DNA from: G965215145 sp965215145 | GTDB lineage: Bacteria > Bacteroidota > Rhodothermia > Rhodothermales > JANQRZ01 | Assembly: GCA_965215145.1 (NCBI GenBank) | Contig: OZ244038.1 | Span: forward strand, 930,001 to 994,000 | Reading direction: 5' to 3' | DNA length: 64,000 bases | Part shown: in pieces, positions 9,927 through 18,574 of the stretch | Layout: the number at the start of each line of letters is the position of its first letter | Numbering within the stretch: the stretch's first letter is position 1 | Translations under genes and position numbers: made by a program | Notes under the pieces: model-generated | Database searches by the model: none | What the model saw: only the letters and a program-made list of their open reading frames with translations | Told to the model about the DNA's origin: nothing

Positions 9927-10838
9927 CTAGAGGCCCACGAGGTAGAGCCGGGGGTCCTGCGCGAGCCCGTTCCGCCACAGCTCAAAGTGGAGGTGCGGGC
10001 CCGTCGTGATCTCGCCGGTGTTGCCGCTGAGCGCGACGGTCTCGCGGCTGCGCACGCGGTCCCCGATCCGCTTGAGCAGCCGCCGGTTGTGCTTGTAGAC
10101 GGAGAGGTAGCCGCCGGCGTGCTGGACCGCAACGACGTACCCCCCGTCGTTGGTCCAGTCGGCCGAGACGACGTAGCCGTCGCCGATCGAGCGGACGGGC
10201 ATGCCCTCCTCGACGGCGAAGTCCATCCCGAAGTGGCCGGCGGCGGCGTCGAAGCCCCGTGCGGCGAAGCCCTCGATCGGCGGGAGGGCGGGGAACTGGA
10301 GGCTTGCGAGGTACGCCTCGGCGGCGTTTCCGCGGGCCGGGCCGCGCCCGCGCAACCCCCCGTCGAGGCGGGTGAGGGCGAGGGCCGGGGCCTCGTGGTC
10401 GCGCCAGTCCTCCGAGCGGCCGGCTGGTCCCGCTTCGAGCTGGCGCTCGGCGAGGGGCTCGGGCTCCGGCTCCGGCTCGATCTCGGCGGCAGCGGCCGTG
10501 TCCGCCATGCCGGTGATGGCGGTGCGGAGCACGGCGAGGTAGTCGCGCTGGAGCACCATCGAGTCCTCGAGGGCCTCGGCGCGGAGCGCGCTCAGGCGGG
10601 CCGTCTCGCGGAGGACCTCGGGGTCCGGCCCGTAGACGAGGCCGCGGACGGGGGAGAACACGATCAGCGCGGCCAGCACGAGGCCGACCGCCAGCACGCT
10701 CCCGATCACGGCGCCGAAGAGGCGGCGTGGGGCGAGGACGTACTGCTGCGGCGGCTCGACGCCCCGGTCGTCCACGACGATGACGGTGCGGGGGCGCTCG
10801 GGCTGGCGGGCGAGGTCGCGGAGGAGGCGGAGGGCCAC
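9927..10838 (-). CDS. Membrane-anchored M23 (LytM) peptidoglycan peptidase
   Basis: A 303-residue protein. Residues 1-40 are cytoplasmic, then there is one membrane helix (LFGAVIGSVLAVGLVLAALIVF), a short coiled-coil region (LRETARLSALRAEALEDS), an EPEPEPEP linker, and the LytM domain. Zinc ligands are visible in HFGMDFA and HLHFELW. This is the domain layout of bactofilin-linked endopeptidases that shape cell-wall growth. The gene precedes the bactofilin gene by 54 bp on the same strand, probably as one unit. Confidence 0.88.
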   Translation of the reverse strand: MALRLLRDLARQPERPRTVIVVDDRGVEPPQQYVLAPRRLFGAVIGSVLAVGLVLAALIVFSPVRGLVYGPDPEVLRETARLSALRAEALEDSMVLQRDYLAVLRTAITGMADTAAAAEIEPEPEPEPLAERQLEAGPAGRSEDWRDHEAPALALTRLDGGLRGRGPARGNAAEAYLASLQFPALPPIEGFAARGFDAAAGHFGMDFAVEEGMPVRSIGDGYVVSADWTNDGGYVVAVQHAGGYLSVYKHNRRLLKRIGDRVRSRETVALSGNTGEITTGPHLHFELWRNGLAQDPRLYLVGL

Positions 10839-11004
10839 GGGGCGGGGCGGAGCTGCGGCGTTCGGCTTCGCCGAGCTTTAACGGGCGGAGGAGGTTCGCG
10901 TATTGGAACCGCTGGCGGGTGGTCCTAAATTAATCGGTTTGAGAAGCCCCGGTGTTAACCGCGCACGAAAGCGCCGGTCCCAGCCGCCCCGCCATCCCCC
11001 TCCT

Positions 11005-11256
11005 ATGCCGCAGCACAAGTCCGCCAAGAAGCGCGTCCGTCAGAACGAGCGCCGCCGCCTCCGCAACCGCTACCACAAGGTCCGGGTGCGCACGATGATC
11101 AAGAAGCTCGAGGGCATGGACGACCGCGCCGAGGCCACGGCGTACCTCGACGAGGTGAAGGCTTACCTCGACCGGCTCGCGACGAAGCGCGTGCTCCCGC
11201 AGAACCGCACGGCCCGCACTAAGGGCCAGCTCGAGCGGATGGTCAACGCCCTCTAG
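11005..11256 (+). CDS. rpsT: Small ribosomal subunit protein bS20
   Basis: An 83-residue basic helical protein of the 30S subunit that binds 16S rRNA. It begins MPQHKSAKKRVRQNERRRLRNR and ends RTKGQLERMVNAL, as in bS20. The ATG at 11005 is the family start. A reading frame open for another 34 codons upstream is proline/arginine-rich and not conserved. It is divergent from the M23 gene, and the 166-bp gap presumably holds both promoters. Confidence 0.95.
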   Translation: MPQHKSAKKRVRQNERRRLRNRYHKVRVRTMIKKLEGMDDRAEATAYLDEVKAYLDRLATKRVLPQNRTARTKGQLERMVNAL

Positions 11257-11647
11257 GGGGCTGTTTACAGGCCGTTCAGCGGGCAGCCGCCCCGCGAGCG
11301 GCCGGCCCTTCTTCGCCTCCTCCGCGACCGAGCCGGCTCGGAACAGCGCTAGCCGCTCAACGTTGACGGCGCCGAATCGCACCCGCCAGTAGCCTCGTGA
11401 GCGCTGAGCGACATCGGCTCCGGAACCGCCCCACCTCCCCCTCAGCGGTTCTGCCTTAACTCACCCCCCGACTTGCAGCGACGCGTCTTTCCCACGCGTT
11501 AACGCAGCGTGCCGTAATATTCCAGGTGACCTCCGAACCGGGATGCCCGGTTCTGGGCCCTGGTCCCCTCCACGCCGCACGACCCCGCCCCCCCTTCGGG
11601 CCGCCCCATCCTCACCCATAACCCACTCCAACATCCGGAGAAGTCAC
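11257..11647 (+). other. Gene-free region with leader hairpin before the OmpA-like gene
   Basis: No credible gene. A perfect hairpin (GAACCGGG, loop ATG, CCCGGTTC) lies at 11535-11553 in the presumed leader of the OmpA/PKD gene. A GGAGAAG ribosome-binding site lies just before the ATG at 11648. A promoter is expected here, but I cannot place it confidently. Confidence 0.45.
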
Positions 11648-13285
11648 ATGACCAAGCGTCTACCCTCGTTGCTCTTGCTGGGCTGTGCCGCTCTGCTCCT
11701 GTCCGCCACGGCGGCAGATGCGCAGGTTGTGCGCCCCCACAAGACGCTCTACTTGGAAGCCACCGGCGGCTACTCGCTCTACGGCGGTGACCTCGAAGAC
11801 GGCCAGATCAACCTCGACCAAGCCGAGGAGATCGAGAACTACTTCTCTAACGGGAGCTACACCTTCGGCGGAGAGCTCGGCTACCAGTTCACGGAGTCCC
11901 TCGGCTTCGGCGTCCGCTACCTCTTCGGGGAGTACCCCGACCTCGAGCCCGGCAACGAGGACAACGTTGACGGGAACTCGCCCTTCCAGGAGGCCCGCAA
12001 CCAGGTCCTCGCCGGCTTCCGCTACTACGTCCTCCCCTCCTCCCGCTTCACCCCCTACGTCCGCCTCGGCGCGGGCTACGTCTTCGAGGAGGAGAACCGC
12101 ACGCCCGAGGAGGCCGACATCGCCTTCGGCGACGACCTCGGCGACAACTTCGTCGGCTACACCAACGGCTGGGGCCCGATGGCCGGCATCGGCTTCGACC
12201 TCCTCCTCGGCAAGCGGCTCTCGTTCTTCGTCGAGGGCGTGGGCACGTTCTACTTCCCCGACGATGCTGTGGACGGCATCAACCCCGGCGAGGTACAGAC
12301 GCTGAGCAACGGCGAGGACGAGGCGGACTTCGACTTCCTCGGCCACCTCGGTGGCGGCCTGCGGTTCTTCTTCCGCGCGCCCTACACCAACGTCGACGCC
12401 ACCATCGACTGCGCCACGGCGCTGGAGGTTGGGCAGGCGGGGACGTTCACGGCCTTCGTGAACGAGGACGCCTCCGGCCCGCTGACCTACATGTGGATGT
12501 GGGGTGACGGCTCGTCCTCGGACGGCCTCGTCGCCACCCACAGCTACAACACGCCCGGCGACTACACCGTGACGTTCACGGCGGAGGGCCCGGCCAACAC
12601 CGACACCGAGACCTGCGTGGTCACCGTCACCGAGCCGCCGATGGAGGCCCCGGTCCTCGCGCAGTGCGTCGCCCGCCCGAGTACGGCCGGCATCGGTGAG
12701 ACCGTCAGCTTCTCGGCCACGGTCACCGGCACCCCGCCGATCCGCTACGACTACGACTTCGGCGACGGCGCCGACGCCAACACGCTCAACGCGTCGCACT
12801 CGTACAGTGAGGCCGGCACCTACACCGCCACGCTCACGGCGACGAACGAGGCCGGCAGCGACCAGTGCACGTTCACCGTCGACGTCGTGGACACGTTCTG
12901 TGACGAGGTGACGGAGCTCAACACGGTCTACTTCGAGAGCGGCATGAGCTCGCTCGACATGGAGGCCACGAGCCGCCTCGACGAGAACGTCGCGGTGCTC
13001 GAGCGCTGCCCGGCCATCTGCGCCGAGATCCTCGGCTACACCGACAGCCGCGAGCGGAACCCGTCGCAGCTCTCGGAGGCCCGCGCCGACGCCGTCCGCG
13101 CCTACTACGAGCAGAACGGCATCGACGACGGCCGCCTCGACGCTGAGGGCCTCGGCGTCGCGCCGGACGACAACTACAAGGAGGACCGCGGCGCCGGCAG
13201 CCGCCGCGCCGAGTCCATCCCCGTCTCCTGCATGGACATGGACGTGGACGACATGGACATGGACGACGACGATGACGGGATGTAA
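11648..13285 (+). CDS. OmpA-family outer membrane protein with two PKD domains
   Basis: A 545-residue envelope protein. It has a signal peptide (LLLLGCAALLLSATAADAQ) and an eight-stranded-barrel-like region, about 25-250 (aromatic strand motifs such as TLYLEATGGYSLYGG and FGVRYLFGEYP). Two PKD domains follow (MWMWGDGSSSDG and YDYDFGDGADAN are their core motifs), then a C-terminal OmpA domain (TVYFESGMSSLD through EILGYTDSRERNPSQLSEARA), which binds peptidoglycan. The last residues are an unusual Asp/Met string. ATG at 11648 is preceded by a good ribosome-binding site. It probably tethers the outer membrane to the wall. Confidence 0.88.
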   Translation: MTKRLPSLLLLGCAALLLSATAADAQVVRPHKTLYLEATGGYSLYGGDLEDGQINLDQAEEIENYFSNGSYTFGGELGYQFTESLGFGVRYLFGEYPDLEPGNEDNVDGNSPFQEARNQVLAGFRYYVLPSSRFTPYVRLGAGYVFEEENRTPEEADIAFGDDLGDNFVGYTNGWGPMAGIGFDLLLGKRLSFFVEGVGTFYFPDDAVDGINPGEVQTLSNGEDEADFDFLGHLGGGLRFFFRAPYTNVDATIDCATALEVGQAGTFTAFVNEDASGPLTYMWMWGDGSSSDGLVATHSYNTPGDYTVTFTAEGPANTDTETCVVTVTEPPMEAPVLAQCVARPSTAGIGETVSFSATVTGTPPIRYDYDFGDGADANTLNASHSYSEAGTYTATLTATNEAGSDQCTFTVDVVDTFCDEVTELNTVYFESGMSSLDMEATSRLDENVAVLERCPAICAEILGYTDSRERNPSQLSEARADAVRAYYEQNGIDDGRLDAEGLGVAPDDNYKEDRGAGSRRAESIPVSCMDMDVDDMDMDDDDDGM

Positions 13286-13314
13286 GCCGTCCGTCCGAAG
13301 TCCTCTTCGGTAGT

Positions 13315-13354
13315 GGGAGGCGGGCTCGCAAGTGCGGGCCCGCCTCCCTCGTTT
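13315..13354 (+). terminator. Intrinsic terminator of the OmpA/PKD gene
   Basis: Stem arms GGGAGGCGGGC and GCCCGCCTCCC (13315-13325 and 13338-13348) with a 12-base loop, followed by TCGTTTAT. It begins 30 bases after the stop codon. Confidence 0.75.
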
Positions 13355-13380
13355 ATCCCACTCCCCCACCGCCGCTCCCC

Positions 13381-14382
13381 ATGCCGGGATTCGACCCGCC
13401 CGCCCGCGAGCGCCTCGCCCGAGCGCTCAAGGCCGAGGCCCGCCGCCTTGGCTTCGAGGCGTGCGGGATCGCGCGGGCGGAGCGGCTCGACGCCGAGGCC
13501 GAGCGGCTGGAGGCGTGGCTCGAGGCCGGGCGCCACGGCGGCCCCGCCGGCGCGATGCGCTGGATGGAGAACCACTTCGAGAAGCGCGTGGACCCGCGCC
13601 GGCTCGTCGAGGGCGCCGAGTCGGTCGTCTCGGTGCTCCACAGCTACTACCAGCCCGAGCACCCCGACGCCTCGGCGGTCGGGCCGGAGCACGGCCCCGA
13701 CGCCGTCGGCCGGATCAGCCGCTACGCCTGGGGCGACGACTACCACGCCGTCCTCAAAGCGAAGCTATTCGCGCTGTTCGCGTGGCTGGAAGGACAGGTT
13801 GGGGAGGTGAACGGGCGGGCGTTCGTGGACTCGGCGCCGGTGCTGGACAAGGTGTGGGCCGAGCGCGCCGGGCTCGGCTGGATCGGGAAGAGCACGATGC
13901 TGCTCAGCCCGCGGCTCGGGACGTTCACGTTCGTCGGCGAGCTGATCGTGGACGTGCCGCTCCCGCCGGACGACCCCTTCGCCGCGGACCACTGCGGCTC
14001 CTGCACCCGCTGCCTCGACGCCTGCCCCACCGGCGCACTCGATCGCCCCTACGAGATCGACGCCGAGCGCTGCATCTCGTACCTCACCATCGAGCACCGG
14101 GGCGCGGAGCTCCCGGAGGGGACGGGCTCCGAGGTCGGCAACTGGGTCTTCGGCTGCGACATCTGCCAGGACGTGTGCCCCTGGAACAAGTTCGCCCGCC
14201 CCACCGCCGAGCCGCGCTTCCTCCCCCGCGAGGGCATGCCGGACACGGAGCTACGCGAATGGGCCGAGCTCGACCTCGACGCCTTCCGGGAGCGCTTCCG
14301 GGGCAGCCCCGTTAAGCGGGCGAAGTACGAGGGCTTCCAGCGCAACGTCCGCGCCGCGCTGCGAAATGCCACGCAGGAATGA
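13381..14382 (+). CDS. queG: Epoxyqueuosine reductase
   Basis: A 333-residue cobalamin-dependent iron-sulfur enzyme that reduces epoxyqueuosine to queuosine in tRNA. Visible signatures are DSAPVLDKVWAERAGLGWIG, the first cluster CGSCTRCLDACPTGAL and the second cluster CDICQDVCPWNKF, each giving a [4Fe-4S] site. Length is typical. ATG at 13381 lies close after the preceding terminator, so the gene has its own promoter or is read weakly from upstream. Confidence 0.94.
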   Translation: MPGFDPPARERLARALKAEARRLGFEACGIARAERLDAEAERLEAWLEAGRHGGPAGAMRWMENHFEKRVDPRRLVEGAESVVSVLHSYYQPEHPDASAVGPEHGPDAVGRISRYAWGDDYHAVLKAKLFALFAWLEGQVGEVNGRAFVDSAPVLDKVWAERAGLGWIGKSTMLLSPRLGTFTFVGELIVDVPLPPDDPFAADHCGSCTRCLDACPTGALDRPYEIDAERCISYLTIEHRGAELPEGTGSEVGNWVFGCDICQDVCPWNKFARPTAEPRFLPREGMPDTELREWAELDLDAFRERFRGSPVKRAKYEGFQRNVRAALRNATQE

Positions 14383-14420
14383 CGGGTCGGGGAACAGCGA
14401 ACCCCCCGGCCTCTCCCCCC

Positions 14421-17108
14421 TCATCCGTCGGCTAACGGGAGGGTGACGGAGAACGTGGTTCCGACACCCCGCTCGCTCTCGACGCGGATCTCGCCCTCCA
14501 TCGCCTCGACGAGCCGGCGGGCCAGCGCGAGCCCGAGGCCCGAGCCCTCGTAGTCCCGGTTGAGCCGGTTGTCCTCCTGCGAGAACGGCTCGAACAGCTC
14601 CGGGAGGTATGCCTCCTCGATCCCGATCCCCGTGTCCTCGACGCGGACCGTCAGGCCCTCCTCCCCGACCTCCGTACGCAGCGTGACCGCGCCGGACTCC
14701 GTGAACTTGGCGGCGTTGGAGAGCAGCGCGTCCACCACCTGGCCGATCCGGCCCGAGTCGCCAAATGCAATCGGGTCGCCGGGCGCGAGGTCGAGGGCGA
14801 GGGCGACGCCGCGCTCCTCAAGCTCCTCGCTATAGCGCGCGGCGACGGCCTCGACGAGCGGGTTGATGGGGAGCGGGGCGCGCTCCAGCGCCACCCGGTC
14901 CGTTTGTAACCGGGCGAGGTCGAGGATGGCGGTGACGAGGTGGAGCACCTTGTCGGAGCCGCTGCGGATGACGCCCGTGAACTCGGTGACCTCGGCGGAG
15001 ACGCCGTCGAGCTCGGCGACCTCCTCCTCCAGCAGCTCGGCGAACCCCTTGATGGCGCCGAGCGGCGTCCGCAGCTCGTGGCTCATCGTGGCGAGGAACG
15101 TCGTCTTCATGCGGCTGGCGGCCTCAGCGTCCTGCTTGGCCTGCACCAGCAGCGCCTCCGACGTCTTCTGCTCGGTGACGTCCGAGAGGACGCCGGCGAT
15201 GGTAACGCCGGGGCCGTCGCCGCTCGGGGCCGCGCTCTCGCGGAGCCAGCGCTCGGTGCCGTCGGCGCAGGTGACGCGGAAGGCGAGGCGGCTCTCGCGC
15301 CCCTCCCGGAGCGCGCGGTCGTGCACGGCGACGGCCGCCCGGTCCCGCTCGTGGACGAAGCTGGAGAGGGGGTGGGCCGCCGGCCCGACCAGATCCCCCT
15401 CGCCACAGCCGACGAGGCGTTCCACCTGCGGCGTCGCGAACGAGTAGACCCGCCGACCATCGGCGGCGAAGGAGAACGAGAAGAGCCCGTCTTCGATGGC
15501 GGCCACAACCCGCCGGTAGCGTGCCTCGACGCGGAGCCGCCCCCACAGCATCTCGAGGAGGGTGCAGATCCGGATCAGCGCGCGGCGCTCTTCGGCGGGC
15601 CAGGGTTGGGCGTCGGGGTCGGAGCGGACGAGCAGGAGCACCCCGTGCCGCTCGCCCTCGACGGCAAACGGCAGCGCGACGGCTTCGCCACCGCCGGCAG
15701 CCTCCAGCAGCGCATCGGGGATCTCGTCGAGGGCGCCCCCGGAGAACGCTTCGGCCAGCGCCTCGCTCTCCGAACCGTCGAGGCGGAGCGGGGCCGACGA
15801 CCGCTCAGGCATGCGGGCCCACCGGACCTCCTCCTCCAACACCTCCGTCCCAGCGATGGGGAGCAGCACAAAGACCTGGCTAGCCTGGGCCGTCTCGCCG
15901 ATCAGGCGGGCGGCCTCCTCCAGGAGCGCGCGCTCGGTGCTCAGCGAGAGGGCCGCGTTCTGGAGCGCCGTCTCGGCGCTCTCGTAGCGCTGGCGGATGT
16001 GGAGCGCGGCGTCCCGCGCCCGGTCCTCGGTCACGTCGAACACCATCAGCGCCCCGCCGATGATGCCGCGCTCCGGCTGGCGGATGGGCGTGCCGTGGAC
16101 GGCCAGCACCCGCTCGTCGCCGGTGAAGGCGGTGTAGGTGACGTCGCCCTCGTTGAGCGGCTGCCCCTCCTCCAGCATCCGCACCGCCGCCGCGCCGAGG
16201 CGTGGGTCCAGGCCGGGCACCTCCGAGAGCTTATGGCCGATCCACGCGCCCTCGGGCTCCTCGCCGGTGAACATCCGGAGCTGGTGGTTCTCGAACGTGA
16301 TGGTGCCGTCGCTGCCGAGGTGGACGATGCCGATGGGGCTCTGCTCCAGGAACGTCTGGTAGCGGGTCTCGCTCTGGAGCAGCTCAGCGGCCACCTCGTG
16401 TTGCTCCGTCACGTCGAGCGCCGCGACGTGGAGGTCGTCGCTCGGACCCGAGTAGTGCAGCTGCAGCTCGGCCCGGCGGTACTCGTCGTCCGCGCGGCGG
16501 AACCGGACGTCGGCGACGGTCTTGCTCATCTGCGCGGCTGCGCGCAACGACACCTCGAGGCGGTGGGCGTCGTCGGGGTGGACGACCTCCTGCCAGAACG
16601 ACCGGCCCAGCATGACCCCGACGGGCTGCCCGGTGAGGACGGCGGCGGCGGCGTTGGCGTAGGTGACGGTGCCGTCGCGGCGCATCCGCATCAGCGCCAC
16701 CGGGGCCTCCTCGGTCAGCCGCTCGATGGCGTCGGGGGCCTGCGCCTCCACCACGCCGTAATCGGCGTAGCCGACGAGCACCCAGCCCTCGCCGTCGGCC
16801 GCGCGGGCGCAGAGGACGCGGAGCGCGCCCACGGCTACGGGCAGCGGCTCGACCGCGTCGCCGTCGCGGCTCTGAAGCGTGAGCACCACCTCCTTCGGGA
16901 GCCGCAGCCCTTCGAGGTGCCCCCAGCGTTCGCGCCCGGCGGCGTTGACGCGGGTGACCCGGCCCTCGCCATCGACGGCCGCGAGCGGCAGCACGGCGAG
17001 CCTCGCCATGAGCGAGCCGTCGGCACGGCCGGCCGCCTGCGGGCCCGAGACGGGGACGGGTTCGTCGGGTGAAATTGGAAGGGGGCCGTTACGAAGTGAA
17101 GCGTCCAT
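14421..17108 (-). CDS. Multi-PAS/GAF sensor histidine kinase
   Basis: An 895-residue cytoplasmic-looking sensor with no clear membrane helix. It has about three N-terminal PAS modules (for example RMRRDGTVTYANAAAAVLTG and FLEQSPIGIVHLGSDGTITF), a GAF-like region, about 395-545 (ALPFAVEGERHGVLLLV), another PAS/PAC, then HisKA with phospho-acceptor His677 in FLATMSHELRTPLG, and HATPase_c with the N box (LLSNAAKFTESG) and G boxes (DTGIGIEE, GSGLGLALA). No receiver domain or partner regulator lies adjacent. ATG at 17108 is chosen because sequence upstream in this frame overlaps the MFS gene. Confidence 0.9.
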   Translation of the reverse strand: MDASLRNGPLPISPDEPVPVSGPQAAGRADGSLMARLAVLPLAAVDGEGRVTRVNAAGRERWGHLEGLRLPKEVVLTLQSRDGDAVEPLPVAVGALRVLCARAADGEGWVLVGYADYGVVEAQAPDAIERLTEEAPVALMRMRRDGTVTYANAAAAVLTGQPVGVMLGRSFWQEVVHPDDAHRLEVSLRAAAQMSKTVADVRFRRADDEYRRAELQLHYSGPSDDLHVAALDVTEQHEVAAELLQSETRYQTFLEQSPIGIVHLGSDGTITFENHQLRMFTGEEPEGAWIGHKLSEVPGLDPRLGAAAVRMLEEGQPLNEGDVTYTAFTGDERVLAVHGTPIRQPERGIIGGALMVFDVTEDRARDAALHIRQRYESAETALQNAALSLSTERALLEEAARLIGETAQASQVFVLLPIAGTEVLEEEVRWARMPERSSAPLRLDGSESEALAEAFSGGALDEIPDALLEAAGGGEAVALPFAVEGERHGVLLLVRSDPDAQPWPAEERRALIRICTLLEMLWGRLRVEARYRRVVAAIEDGLFSFSFAADGRRVYSFATPQVERLVGCGEGDLVGPAAHPLSSFVHERDRAAVAVHDRALREGRESRLAFRVTCADGTERWLRESAAPSGDGPGVTIAGVLSDVTEQKTSEALLVQAKQDAEAASRMKTTFLATMSHELRTPLGAIKGFAELLEEEVAELDGVSAEVTEFTGVIRSGSDKVLHLVTAILDLARLQTDRVALERAPLPINPLVEAVAARYSEELEERGVALALDLAPGDPIAFGDSGRIGQVVDALLSNAAKFTESGAVTLRTEVGEEGLTVRVEDTGIGIEEAYLPELFEPFSQEDNRLNRDYEGSGLGLALARRLVEAMEGEIRVESERGVGTTFSVTLPLADG

Positions 17109-17203
17109 AGGGGGTCCACCGGCCGAAGCCGGGCCAGAGGGAAGGGGGCTCTCCGGCCGACAAAGCCGATGCCAGCGCCGCACCCTGAGTGACCCCGCCA
17201 GCG

Positions 17204-18472
17204 TCACCCCGCCGCCGAAGTGCGCCGCTCCGCCGGCACCACCGTCAGGAGCCACCCGATCCCCGTCAGCGCCTGCACCGCGCCGAAGGCCACCACGACC
17301 GCGCGGAGGTCCCCCGCCACGGGGCCTTCGAGGAGCACGCCCGCCACAGCGATGGACGCGCTCTCGACGAGGGTGACGAAGAGCCAGTCGGTGGCGAAGA
17401 CGCGCCCCCGGAACCGATCCTCGGTGCGCTGCTGGAGCAGTACCGTCGAGAGCACCCAGTTCGCCCCGCTCGCGGCGTGGGCGACGAGTACGAGCCCGAA
17501 CACGAGCGCCACCGCCCACGGCACGAGCCCGATCCCGACGTAGCCGAGCCCGCTCAGGATGATGCAGCCGCCGAGCACGGCGGGCCACGCCCGCTGGTCG
17601 GTGAACCACGACCTCGCGAGGACCGGCCCGAGCCCCGTCCCGAGCCCCCGCGCCGCGAACAGCACCCCGATCCCGAGCGCCGGCGTCAGCGGCAGCACGG
17701 CCTCGCCGAGCAGCGCGAGCAGGAACACCAGCCCGCCCCCGCCGACGCCCCACGTCGCCTTCGCCAGCGCCATCCGCCCGACCTCCGGCCGCGCCCGCAT
17801 CCGCCGCCACCCCTCCACGATCTTCTCCACCCCGTCCCGCACGACCGACACGCCGGGCGCGGCCTCGGCCGTCTCCTGCGGGATCCGCATCCTGGCGATG
17901 AACCACGCCGAGACGAGGTACGTCGCGCTGTCGAGCACGAACACCGCCTGCGGCCCGAGCCACTGAACGGCCGCCCCGCCCGCCGCCGCGCCGAGGGCGA
18001 GCATCGTGCTCCACGTCGCCGAGAGCAGCGCGTTCGCCGTCAGCAGCTCGCGCTCCGAGGTGATGTTGGGGAGGACCGCGCTCTTGGCCGGCTGGAACGC
18101 CGCCGTGACCGTCACCTGCGCCGCCGTCAGCACGAACAGCAGCCACACCATCCCCGGCGAGTCCACGAACAGGAAACCCAGCACGATCACCGCCCGGAGG
18201 AAGTCGGACCCGATCATCACCCGCCGCCGGTCGAGCCGGTCCACGAGGACGCCGGCGACCGGCGAGGCCAGCGCGAGCGGGAGCATCTTCGTGATGAACA
18301 CCGCCCCCAGCGCCAGGGGCGACCCCGTCAGCTCCTCGACGAGGACGTAGATGGCGAGGGTGTTGAACCAGTCGCCGAAGAGGGAGACGACGGTGCCGGC
18401 CCAGAGCCGCCGGAAGTTGGCGTTGCCCCGGATGAGCTCGAGGTAGCCGGCCTGGTCGCGGGAAGCAGCGAT
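17204..18472 (-). CDS. MFS transporter (start codon unresolved)
   Basis: Twelve-helix-type major facilitator. It is recognisable from FITKMLPLALASPVAGVLVDRLDRRRVM (the A-loop motif is split across the first membrane pair) to the C-terminus. Family-like N-terminal sequence (RGNANFRRLWAGT, SLFGDWFNTLAIYVL) is encoded as far as 18472. In that frame no ATG, GTG or TTG exists between the repeat-borne TAG stop near 18514 and the GTG at 18301. The 5' limit given here is an ATC codon, placed where a start would be expected. The 28-bp palindrome at 18488-18515 may have displaced the original start. The substrate is unknown; it resembles the enterobactin-exporter/drug-efflux type. Confidence 0.7.
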   Translation of the reverse strand: MAASRDQAGYLELIRGNANFRRLWAGTVVSLFGDWFNTLAIYVLVEELTGSPLALGAVFITKMLPLALASPVAGVLVDRLDRRRVMIGSDFLRAVIVLGFLFVDSPGMVWLLFVLTAAQVTVTAAFQPAKSAVLPNITSERELLTANALLSATWSTMLALGAAAGGAAVQWLGPQAVFVLDSATYLVSAWFIARMRIPQETAEAAPGVSVVRDGVEKIVEGWRRMRARPEVGRMALAKATWGVGGGGLVFLLALLGEAVLPLTPALGIGVLFAARGLGTGLGPVLARSWFTDQRAWPAVLGGCIILSGLGYVGIGLVPWAVALVFGLVLVAHAASGANWVLSTVLLQQRTEDRFRGRVFATDWLFVTLVESASIAVAGVLLEGPVAGDLRAVVVAFGAVQALTGIGWLLTVVPAERRTSAAG

Positions 18473-18487
18473 GGGAGAAACGCGGTG

Positions 18488-18515
18488 GTAGGGGCACGAT
18501 GCATCGTGCCCCTAC
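18488..18515. repeat. Dispersed 28-bp palindromic repeat, copy 4
   Basis: Perfect palindrome: arms GTAGGGGCAC and GTGCCCCTAC, core GATGCATC. It lies directly upstream of the MFS gene and 18 bp from copy 5. Confidence 0.9.
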
Positions 18516-18533
18516 GGCGAAGATGGTGTACAG

Positions 18534-18561
18534 GTAGGGGCGCACGGCCGTGCGCCCCTAC
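18534..18561. repeat. Dispersed 28-bp palindromic repeat, copy 5
   Basis: Perfect palindrome: arms GTAGGGGCG and CGCCCCTAC, core CACGGCCGTG. It ends 13 bp from the lysS stop codon and could act as part of a transcript-end hairpin for lysS or the divergent side. Confidence 0.9.
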
Positions 18562-18574
18562 GGCGGTGAGGAGT

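Noticed and set aside
14421..18545. A single 1,374-residue open frame
   Set aside because: Its first 479 codons are an arginine/glycine-rich shadow of the MFS gene in another frame; only 14421-17108 is protein-like (histidine kinase).
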